A stretch of DNA of 64,000 nt from Sphingobium aromaticiconvertens. GTDB lineage: Bacteria; Pseudomonadota; Alphaproteobacteria; Sphingomonadales; Sphingomonadaceae. Position numbers and translations under genes: made by a program. Below the pieces are notes generated by a model that had not been told where the DNA came from, searched no databases, and was given only the letters and a program-made list of their open reading frames with translations. Positions 47,453-53,955 of the stretch are shown here, piece after piece (position 1 is the first letter of the stretch; each line of letters starts with the position of its first letter). The DNA lies in the NCBI RefSeq assembly GCF_037154075.1, contig NZ_JBANRJ010000001.1, positions 2,103,501 to 2,167,500 of the forward strand. Direction: 5' to 3'.

Positions 47453-48085
47453 TTATTGCTTGCGTGCGGTGTTGGCCATCGCTTCGCCGACCGACTTGAT
47501 CGCGTTGTTGGTGGCGTTCATCAACATGCTGAACTGCTGCGACACGACACCGAATTCGGCGCTGCCGCTTGGATCGTCGCCCGTCAGCGATTCGGCGCGC
47601 TGCTGCATGTCGTCGCCCAGGCGATCCAGCTCGGCGCCCAGCGCCTGCGCCATCGCCATCAGCCAGCCCGGTGCGCCGGTGCTGTTTGCGCCGGCCGATC
47701 CGCCCTTGCCACCCGTGGCCTTGGCCTGCTTGAACTCTTCGCTCTGGCTCATCTGGTCAATGAAGCCCTGCATGATGTCCTGGAAGCCGCTCTGGGCCGA
47801 GCCGATTTCGGAGGGGCTGGCGCCAGTGGCCTCACCAAAGCCCGAGATCGATTCGTTGAGGTTCAGGGCCGCGCCCTGGAAGTCGCCGATCGAACCGGCG
47901 AAGCTGCCCTGCGCCATGTCGATGGTCGACTGGGGCAGGCCCAGATTCTGGCCCAGTTGCTGGATCAGATTCTGACCGAAGGAGGAGAAAACCTGCTGGG
48001 CGAGCTGGGCGACGACGCCGCCGATCGGGCCGAACATCGAGGTGGCGAGGAGGGAAACCGGGTTGAAGCTGTCAATGCCGAACAT
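47453..48085 (-). CDS. Candidate secreted T3SS protein with needle-like C terminus
   Basis: 210 aa, no Sec signal, Gln/Ser/Gly-rich. An amphipathic N-terminal region (FGPIGGVVAQLAQQVFSSFG) leads to a Gly-rich linker (about 125-140), then a C-terminal helix (SMLMNATNNAIKSVGEAM) ending ARKQ. The last 30 residues resemble the end of the small sctF candidate at 58949-59263 (SV--AL--MARKQ). This suggests a T3SS-exported structural protein, perhaps a filament or translocon part. First gene after box D; the strong start context and likely abundance (hairpin-terminated unit) fit a major secreted product. Confidence 0.7.
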   Translation of the reverse strand: MFGIDSFNPVSLLATSMFGPIGGVVAQLAQQVFSSFGQNLIQQLGQNLGLPQSTIDMAQGSFAGSIGDFQGAALNLNESISGFGEATGASPSEIGSAQSGFQDIMQGFIDQMSQSEEFKQAKATGGKGGSAGANSTGAPGWLMAMAQALGAELDRLGDDMQQRAESLTGDDPSGSAEFGVVSQQFSMLMNATNNAIKSVGEAMANTARKQ

Positions 48086-48214
48086 CTCAATTCTCCTGTT
48101 TGTGTATCAATTCTGGTCCGTGCCGCGGGGCTACGGGACGGCGGCGCGAACGGGTCGAACCGCCGTCGTCGTCCATCGTTATGACCCATTGGTTCCGCGC
48201 CTACTCTCACCGAT

Positions 48215-48245
48215 CCGACTAAGGGCCTAAGCGATCCGACTAGCT
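48215..48245 (-). promoter_or_regulatory. Island box D
   Basis: Minus strand: CTAGTCGGATCGCTTAG, then GCCC, then TTAGTCGG. It overlaps the stop codon of the LuxR-type gene (48240-48242) and lies 129 nt upstream of the needle-like gene. Confidence 0.75.
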
Positions 48246-48596
48246 CAAAGGGTGAAACAGCAGCCCTGCGAGCGCGTTCAGTTCGCGCACGCCGTCCAGT
48301 TCCAGCTTGCGACACATATTGTTGAGGTGGACGCGCACCGTATTCTCACTGATGACCAGCAGGGTCGCGATGTCGGCATTGGCGCGCCCCCAGCCAAGAA
48401 AGCGCATCACCGCGACCTCGGTGCGCGTCAGCGTGCCGACTCCCATCAGATGCCGTTCGGGAATGCGCGATCGGGGAATGTGGAATTCGCCCACCAGTAC
48501 ATCTTCCTGCCCCGCGCGTGCATCGGCCTTGCGCAGCAGCCGCATCAGTTCGCGCAGGCGCGCTTCCTCATCCTGGTCGATCGGCGGCTCGCTCAT
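48240..48596 (-). CDS. LuxR-type HTH regulator encoded in the T3SS operon
   Basis: 118 aa. The C-terminal half is a GerE/LuxR HTH: LTRTEVAVMRFLGWGRANADIA, then ISENTVRVHLNNMCRKL. The N-terminal part (acidic, MSEPPIDQDEEARLRELM) is too short for an autoinducer or receiver domain, so the input is not evident; it may respond by level or by partner. It is the last gene of the leftward export operon, its start overlapping the sctT stop by 4 nt, and its own stop lies within box D. It is the obvious candidate to bind boxes A-D. Confidence 0.9.
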   Translation of the reverse strand: MSEPPIDQDEEARLRELMRLLRKADARAGQEDVLVGEFHIPRSRIPERHLMGVGTLTRTEVAVMRFLGWGRANADIATLLVISENTVRVHLNNMCRKLELDGVRELNALAGLLFHPLS

Positions 48597-49381
48597 CGCG
48601 ACAGCGCCCCGGATATGGCGCGCACCACGTCGGCGCGGGTGGCGAGGTCGGCGATCACCGCCTGGGCAAGCAACGGCACCAGCACCAGCAGCAGCGCGGT
48701 CGCCGCCCAGCTCTTGATGGAGAGCGACAGCGAAAAAACATTCAGTTGCTGGGCGAAGCGGTTGAGCAGGCCCAGCCCCATGTCGATGACATAGAGCATC
48801 GTCAGCACCGGCGCGGCAAAGACCAGCGCCAGCATCATCATCCGACCGAATTCGCCCTCGAACAGGGCCAGCGTTTTCAGGCTCAGGCCGGGCCATTGCT
48901 GCGCGATGGGCCAGATGGCGAAGCTTTCCATCACCGTGGCGACGAACAGCAGCAGGCCCCCCGAAGCGACGAACAGCACATGGGCCAGCCGTTCCAGCAA
49001 TGCGCCGTTGAGCGAGGTCATGGTGCCACCATTGGGATCGAGGATCTGGCCGATGGTCGATCCGATCTTGGCGTCTATGATCTCGCCCGCCGCCTCCATC
49101 GCCCATAATATCGTGCCGAAGAACAGGCCAATGACGATGCCGATCCCTGCCTCGCGCGCCAGCATCGCCGCCCAGCCAAAGGTGCCGATGTCGCGCACCA
49201 TGAAATTGGGCTGCATGGCGAAAGCGACCCCGCCGAAGGTCAGGATGATGCTGTTGCGCACGGTCGCCGGGATCGTCTCCTTGGCAAACAGCGGCATCAT
49301 GATGAAGGCGAAGCCGAAGCGCGCAGAGGCAATGCCGACCAGCAGCAACTGCCCCATCCATAGTGGCACCGCATCCATCAT
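48593..49381 (-). CDS. sctT: T3SS export apparatus protein SctT (FliR/YscT family)
   Basis: 262-aa inner-membrane protein with six or so hydrophobic spans (MMDAVPLWMGQLLLVGIASARF..., TIPATVRNSIILTFGGVAF, KSWAATALLLVLVPLLAQAV). SctT forms the export gate with SctR and SctS. The start at 49381 overlaps the sctS stop by 4 nt; the open frame upstream to 49609 is antisense-like and not part of it. Family blocks DPNGGTMTSLNGALLE and YVIDMGLGLLNRFAQQLNVF are typical of the injectisome branch. Confidence 0.93.
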   Translation of the reverse strand: MMDAVPLWMGQLLLVGIASARFGFAFIMMPLFAKETIPATVRNSIILTFGGVAFAMQPNFMVRDIGTFGWAAMLAREAGIGIVIGLFFGTILWAMEAAGEIIDAKIGSTIGQILDPNGGTMTSLNGALLERLAHVLFVASGGLLLFVATVMESFAIWPIAQQWPGLSLKTLALFEGEFGRMMMLALVFAAPVLTMLYVIDMGLGLLNRFAQQLNVFSLSLSIKSWAATALLLVLVPLLAQAVIADLATRADVVRAISGALSR

Positions 49382-49647
49382 CCGCGCGCCATCGCCGGAA
49401 ATTCGACGAATATCTGGTCGCTGAAGCGATACAGCGTCCCCGCCAGCAGCGAGGCGGTTAGGAAGATGGTGGCGACGATTGCGAAGAATTTCAGCGTATA
49501 TTGCAGCGTCTGTTCCTGAAGCTGCGTCGCCGCCTGCACCAGCGCGACCAGCAGGCCAACGGCGGACGCCGCAACGATCGGCGGCGCGGACAGCAGCAGC
49601 ACCAGCCACAGCGCGTCGATGGTCATGCGGACCATGTCGTCGCTCAT
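49378..49647 (-). CDS. sctS: T3SS export apparatus protein SctS (FliQ/YscS family)
   Basis: 89 aa with two membrane helices (ALWLVLLLSAPPIVAASAVGLLVALVQAATQLQEQTL and FFAIVATIFLTASLLAGTL, given here in part) and the conserved TQLQEQTL turn. Normal length. Gate component with SctR and SctT; 9 nt after sctR. Confidence 0.95.
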   Translation of the reverse strand: MSDDMVRMTIDALWLVLLLSAPPIVAASAVGLLVALVQAATQLQEQTLQYTLKFFAIVATIFLTASLLAGTLYRFSDQIFVEFPAMARG

Positions 49648-49656
49648 GCCGCGTTC

Positions 49657-50307
49657 TCAGACATAACCCAGCACCAAACCGTGGGAGAGCTTCACCCAGC
49701 CATCGACCATCACGAACAACAACAGCTTGAAGGGCAGGGAGATGGTCACGGGCGACAGCATCATCATCCCCATCGCCAGCAGGATGTTGGAGATGACGAG
49801 GTCGATGACCAGAAAGGGCAGGAAGATCAGGAAGCCGATCTGGAAAGCGCTGGTCAGTTCCTTGACGATGAAGGCGGGAATGACGACGATGAAGTCGGTG
49901 GCGCTGGCCGCCTGCGTGTTGGACTGCTGGGCGACGCGCTGTTGCGTGCGCAGAAAGAAGCCACGCTCATTGGGGTCGCTATGCTTGATGAGGAAAGCGC
50001 GCAACGGCTCCTTCGCCCGGTCGGCAGCGGAGAATATCTGGCTGCTCTGCGTGGGAATTGCCCGCTCACCCGAAGCGGCCGCCATCTGCTGCACCGTCGG
50101 ATACATGACATAGAGCGAAAGGATCAGCGCGATCCCGTTCAGCACGACATTGGGCGGCACCTGTTGCAGGCCGAGCGCATTGCGCAGCAGGCTGAGCACC
50201 ACGACGATCTTGGTGAAGGATGTCACCATCACCGCGATGAAGGGCGCAAGCGCGATCAGGACGACGGTGACTAGCGCCGTCCCCGGTGTGAAGGCGGACA
50301 GGTCCAT
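49657..50307 (-). CDS. sctR: T3SS export apparatus protein SctR (FliP/YscR family)
   Basis: 216-aa inner-membrane protein of the FliP/SctR family: TSFTKIVVVLSLLRNALGLQ near the N terminus, a periplasmic loop around residues 70-130, ATDFIVVIPAFIVKELTSAF, and GMMMLSPVTISLPFKLLLF. Five SctR subunits form the core of the export gate. It starts directly at the stop of the small sctQ piece, whose last codons supply the ribosome site (AAGGAGG). Confidence 0.96.
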   Translation of the reverse strand: MDLSAFTPGTALVTVVLIALAPFIAVMVTSFTKIVVVLSLLRNALGLQQVPPNVVLNGIALILSLYVMYPTVQQMAAASGERAIPTQSSQIFSAADRAKEPLRAFLIKHSDPNERGFFLRTQQRVAQQSNTQAASATDFIVVIPAFIVKELTSAFQIGFLIFLPFLVIDLVISNILLAMGMMMLSPVTISLPFKLLLFVMVDGWVKLSHGLVLGYV

Positions 50308-50607
50308 TCAGCCCTCCTTGTGGATGGTGTCGATCAGCACGCCATAGCCTTCGCCGATCGCGACCAGCGATCCGGTGGCGATCAGGCGCTCCCCCGCCAG
50401 CACGCGCACCGCCAGCCGTCCGCTTTCGTCGGCCAGCGGCAGCACCGCACCTTCGCGCACCGCCTGCAACCGGGCGAAGGGGATGTGGGTACGCTCCAGT
50501 TCCAGGGTCAGCGGCACGGCGAAACTACCATCGGCAAAGGGCGGCGGTTCGGCCGGGCCGGGCTGTGCCATGGCTTCGGAAGGTGGGGTATCGTCCATTT
50601 CGGGCAC
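50308..50607 (-). CDS. SctQ C-terminal piece (SpoA domain, FliN-like)
   Basis: 99 aa: a Pro-rich start, then one SpoA (surface presentation) domain, residues about 28-95: VPLTLELERTHIPFARLQAV...VLPL...GSLVAIGEGYGVLIDTI. It matches the second SpoA domain of SctQ, here a separate gene 12 nt after the longer sctQ, as with the separately encoded C-terminal SctQ in some injectisomes and FliN in flagella. It forms the cytoplasmic sorting-platform pods with SctQ, SctK and SctL. Confidence 0.85.
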   Translation of the reverse strand: MPEMDDTPPSEAMAQPGPAEPPPFADGSFAVPLTLELERTHIPFARLQAVREGAVLPLADESGRLAVRVLAGERLIATGSLVAIGEGYGVLIDTIHKEG

Positions 50608-50619
50608 TCCGGAAGGGGA

Positions 50620-51288
50620 TCAGGATCGCGGATCGGGCTGGAAACACACGGCCTGCGGATCGAAGCGCCCGCGCAGCATGTCACCACCGTCCAGCCCCAA
50701 TGTGGCGGTCAGCGACCCTCGACCCAGCAACAGCAAGTCGCCCGGCGACAGGGTCGCGGCGTCGATCGGCGATAGTCTGGGGCCAGTGATGCACAGCCGC
50801 ACGGGCACGGGCAGGCTGCCCAGCAATTCGGACGCGGCGGGCGCAGGCGACGACAGGATCGCGATGTCGGGCGGCAGGGCGATCAGCAGCCGGTCGTGTG
50901 CCGCTGCATCCGGGGCCGCGAAGGCATCGACCTGCACGATCAGCCCGCCCGGCACGCCACCATCCATAATGTCGCGCGGGTCGAACGATAGTGACAACGC
51001 CGCTTCGACTTCCGCCAGCAGCGGATCGGCGCGGTCGAGCAGTGCCGCCGCGGCATGTCCGTCCCCGGCGGCGAAAACCTGCGGCACATCGTCCAACATC
51101 GCGATGGCAAGGCTCACGCCGCCCTCGCACGCGAACCATATATCCTGTATCGGTGGTACAAGAGGAAGGGATGCTGCCAGCACCCGGTCGCCGCAACGCC
51201 GCCCGGTGAGCGCCGACACCACAGCCTGACGGATAAAAGCTTCGTCCGGGTTCATCACCGGCAAATGGGGCAGGGGCGTTGCATTCAT
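50620..51288 (-). CDS. sctQ: T3SS sorting platform protein SctQ, N-terminal part
   Basis: 222 aa: a weakly conserved N-terminal region, then a SpoA-type domain near the end (about 145-215: LPVPVRLCITGPRLSPIDAA...LSPGDLLLLG). It ends where longer SctQ proteins would continue with a second SpoA domain; that domain is the next gene. The start at 51288 overlaps the fliO-like stop by 4 nt. Cytoplasmic platform component. Confidence 0.82.
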   Translation of the reverse strand: MNATPLPHLPVMNPDEAFIRQAVVSALTGRRCGDRVLAASLPLVPPIQDIWFACEGGVSLAIAMLDDVPQVFAAGDGHAAAALLDRADPLLAEVEAALSLSFDPRDIMDGGVPGGLIVQVDAFAAPDAAAHDRLLIALPPDIAILSSPAPAASELLGSLPVPVRLCITGPRLSPIDAATLSPGDLLLLGRGSLTATLGLDGGDMLRGRFDPQAVCFQPDPRS

Positions 51289-51587
51289 GAATGCAGGCTC
51301 CCCGGCGGAGGTGTGTCGCCCTGCGGCCAGCGGGCGAGCAGGCTGATGCCGCCGCTGGTCACGCCCACCAGCATGACCTCGCCCCGCACTTCGATCAGGG
51401 TGACGCGCTCGCGCTGGCCGACCGCCAGCGCGCGCAGGAAGCGGATAGGGCGCTCGCCCTCTTCGCCGCCCTGCGTGCGGTCCTGCCATTGCCGGAAGAG
51501 GCGCAGCGACAGCCAGGCAAGGCCCAGCACCACGCCCAGCGCCACGATGATCGCGAACAGGCTGGCCAGGAACGCGCCGATATTCAT
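51285..51587 (-). CDS. FliO-like membrane protein
   Basis: 100-aa protein with one N-terminal membrane helix (FLASLFAIIVALGVVLGLAWL), then a basic cytoplasmic part with the FliO pattern (RALAVGQRERVTLIEVRGEVMLVGVTSGGISLL, quoted in part). In flagella FliO helps FliP assembly; standard injectisomes lack it. Here it lies between sctU and sctQ, overlapping both by 4 nt. The start at 51587 gives a normal family N terminus. Homology by pattern, location and size. Confidence 0.82.
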   Translation of the reverse strand: MNIGAFLASLFAIIVALGVVLGLAWLSLRLFRQWQDRTQGGEEGERPIRFLRALAVGQRERVTLIEVRGEVMLVGVTSGGISLLARWPQGDTPPPGSLHS

Positions 51588-52711
51588 GGCATATCCTCCC
51601 GCTGCGCAGGTTCCAGACCATCGCGCGACCGGCGTGCCCACAGGATGATTTCAGCGATGGCGTCGAACATGTCGCGCGGGATTGGCCCGTTAACCTCGCC
51701 ATTGACCCACAAATTGCGCGCCAGACCGATATTGCGGACGATGGGTACGCCCTCGCGTTCCGCCTCCGCGCGCATCGCGGCGGCGAGCGGCCCTTCGCCC
51801 TTGGCCGCGACCATCGGCACCGGGCAATCGTCGGGATCGAAATCGAGCGCGATCGCCAGATGGGTGGGATTGACCAGCAGCACATTGGCTTTGCCTGCCG
51901 CGCCGATCGCGTTCTGGTTCGCCCATTCCTCATGCATCTGCCGCCGCTGCGCCCGCATCATCGGGTCGCCCTCATTATCCTTATGCTCCTGTTTGATGTC
52001 GCGGCGGCTCATGCGCAGCTTCTTGATGAAGCCATGCTGCACCCACGCCCGGTCGGCGATCGCGACCAGCAGGAAGACGCCGCAGGTCCATCCGAACATC
52101 TGGAGCGTCAGCGATCGGGTCAGCCCCAGGACGGCGCCCGCCACCTGCGGGCCATTGCCGGTCATGGGCGACCAGGCGGCGGCCTGCACAATGCTGGCGA
52201 AATCATCGGCCGAGGCCCAGAGGATGAAGATGGCGATCGCGATCACCAACACCGCCTTGATGATGGTTTTCAGCAGCTCGACCAGATTGTCGAGGCTGAA
52301 CATTCGTTTGAGGCCGTCCATCGGATTGAGCTTGTCGAGCGAGGGTTTCATCTTGTGCGTCGTCACGATGACGCCGATCTGGAGGAATTCCGTTGCCACG
52401 CCCGCCAGTGCAGCCGGACCCAGTACCAGCAGGCAGATGGCCAGCAATGCCGACAAGGCGGCCCAGCCCAGTTGTGGCGCGGCATGGGCGAAAGGCGTTG
52501 TGGTCGCCAGCGTCAGACTGTCGGTCATCAGCGTGAGGATGCTGCTGCCCGCAAAGCCGGTGGCGAAGGTCAGCAATATAACCCACAGGATCATGCCCAG
52601 CGCGGGCGCTACATCCTTCGATCTGGCGACATCGCCCTTTTGGCGCGCGTCGCGCAACCGCTTTCGGGTCGGCTTTTCCGTCTTGTCGCCGCCGCTGTTC
52701 TTTTCGGCCAT
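51584..52711 (-). CDS. sctU: T3SS export switch protein SctU (FlhB/YscU family)
   Basis: 375-aa protein: N-terminal basic segment (EKPTRKRLRDARQKGDVARSKD), four membrane helices (about 30-230), then the cytoplasmic domain with the self-cleavage motif NPTH (N about residue 282) in VLLVNPTHLAIAL. Cleavage there lets the system switch substrates. The start at 52711 has GGAGC upstream; ATG 52726 is also in frame. First gene of the leftward operon, facing the spacer with the lytic transglycosylase gene. Confidence 0.96.
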   Translation of the reverse strand: MAEKNSGGDKTEKPTRKRLRDARQKGDVARSKDVAPALGMILWVILLTFATGFAGSSILTLMTDSLTLATTTPFAHAAPQLGWAALSALLAICLLVLGPAALAGVATEFLQIGVIVTTHKMKPSLDKLNPMDGLKRMFSLDNLVELLKTIIKAVLVIAIAIFILWASADDFASIVQAAAWSPMTGNGPQVAGAVLGLTRSLTLQMFGWTCGVFLLVAIADRAWVQHGFIKKLRMSRRDIKQEHKDNEGDPMMRAQRRQMHEEWANQNAIGAAGKANVLLVNPTHLAIALDFDPDDCPVPMVAAKGEGPLAAAMRAEAEREGVPIVRNIGLARNLWVNGEVNGPIPRDMFDAIAEIILWARRSRDGLEPAQREDMP

Positions 52712-53175
52712 GTCCTGCTCCACCACGCCGGGGCTGCCTGTTCAGGCAACCGCATCAGCCGCACCGCCCCGAACGGGGTTTTTGAGTAAAGATTATCTAC
52801 GGCAAATACTGGGTGTGTGGACGCGAGTAAAAATTGACCTCGGGGGACGGTCCGTCAACCCCTGTGAACGGCTTTCGGGCCAGCCGAGTGGTTTGCAAGG
52901 ATATTACGTTCCCGGCACAGTTTTTAATAAAAAAGTTAAAAAAATGTCATTAATACAGTATTTTATGTCATAAAATTGCAATTATTTCCGTCAGTGTCGG
53001 TTTTTGCACAGTTCGTCGTGGGCAATGTCGCTTTGCAGTTTTCTGTAACAATAACTCGCCTATTGCTCCCCGGCAACAAATGGCGGGACTCGTTATAACT
53101 TCCCGCACAATAATATTTGACTGATAGATTCTGTGATTTGGTGTGTGGACGTCACCAGATTAGGAGATCGTCAGG
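52712..53175. promoter_or_regulatory. Divergent T3SS regulatory spacer (AT-rich)
   Basis: 464 nt without a gene, between sctU and the lytic transglycosylase gene; much richer in A+T (about 52915-53125) than its surroundings. It carries a 12-bp direct repeat GGTGTGTGGACG (52812-52823 and 53140-53151), one near each operon start, a TGCCTG-tt-CAGGCA palindrome (52735-52748), and CCCC-gaac-GGGG followed by TTTTT (52767-52783). The 31-bp island box is absent. It should hold both operon promoters; no sigma-54 or standard -35/-10 pair is convincing. Confidence 0.7.
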
Positions 53176-53952
53176 ATGCCGAATATTAGGAAAATAATAG
53201 TTGCCAATAGTATGGCGCTATTATGCTCTGCTGTGGCAAATCCGGCGCTGGCCGAATCAGGGCTTGGTTGGTCGGCGATCGACTTCAGCGCCTGTCCGCT
53301 CACCCACCCGCTGCGCGTCGCGGATTCGGCGAGCGCCTCGCACTATAGCGCGTTGCAGGGCTGTGCGGCCCGCATCGTCGCGGCGCCTCGCGCTACCCTG
53401 ACCACGCCCCCGGATGTCGCGCGGATCATTGGTGTGAAGGCGCCGGAGGATAAGAGTCGCAAGGGCGGCAAGCGGAAGGTGGCCGAACCCGCGGCCGCCG
53501 CTCCCGCCGGCACTCGTGCCATCGCCTATATGCCTGGGTCATCCGCCACTGTTTATGATCCCCATATCCTGGCGGCTGCCCAGGCCTATCGCATCGACCC
53601 TCTGTTCCTGCACGCAATCATCGGCACGGAGTCCACCTACAAACCGGTGGCGTTGTCGCACGCCGGAGCGCGGGGCCTGATGCAGATCATGCCTGACACC
53701 GGATCGCGCTTTGGCGTGGCGGCTGAGACGCTCTATGACCCGGCGACCAATATCGATACCGGCGCGCGCCTGCTCAAGACGTTGCAGGCACGTTATGGCA
53801 GGGATTTCAACCTGATCCTGGCCGCTTATAATGCCGGGGAAGGGGCGGTGGCACGCTATGGCAACCGCATTCCGCCTTATCGCGAAACCCAGGACTATGT
53901 CGTCAAGGTGATGGGCCGCTATGCGGCGCTGCGCGGCGCCGGCGGGATCTGA
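53176..53952 (+). CDS. T3SS-associated lytic transglycosylase
   Basis: 258-aa exported enzyme: Sec-type leader (MALLCSAVANPALA), a linker rich in Lys/Ala/Pro, then an SLT domain (about 125-250) with the catalytic Glu in IIGTESTYKPVALS, ARGLMQIMPDTG, and LAAYNAGEGAVARYGN. It opens peptidoglycan so the secretion machine can span the wall (IpgF/EtgA-like role). AGGAG is 9 nt before the start. First gene of the rightward operon, 3 nt before sctV. Its first 25 codons are unusually AT-rich, in keeping with the adjacent spacer. Confidence 0.93.
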   Translation: MPNIRKIIVANSMALLCSAVANPALAESGLGWSAIDFSACPLTHPLRVADSASASHYSALQGCAARIVAAPRATLTTPPDVARIIGVKAPEDKSRKGGKRKVAEPAAAAPAGTRAIAYMPGSSATVYDPHILAAAQAYRIDPLFLHAIIGTESTYKPVALSHAGARGLMQIMPDTGSRFGVAAETLYDPATNIDTGARLLKTLQARYGRDFNLILAAYNAGEGAVARYGNRIPPYRETQDYVVKVMGRYAALRGAGGI

Positions 53953-53955
53953 GCC

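Noticed and set aside
52767..52783. CCCC-gaac-GGGG-TTTTT as a real terminator
   Set aside because: It would act on the plus strand where no upstream plus-strand gene exists; the 4-bp stem is weak. It is noted only as part of the spacer.
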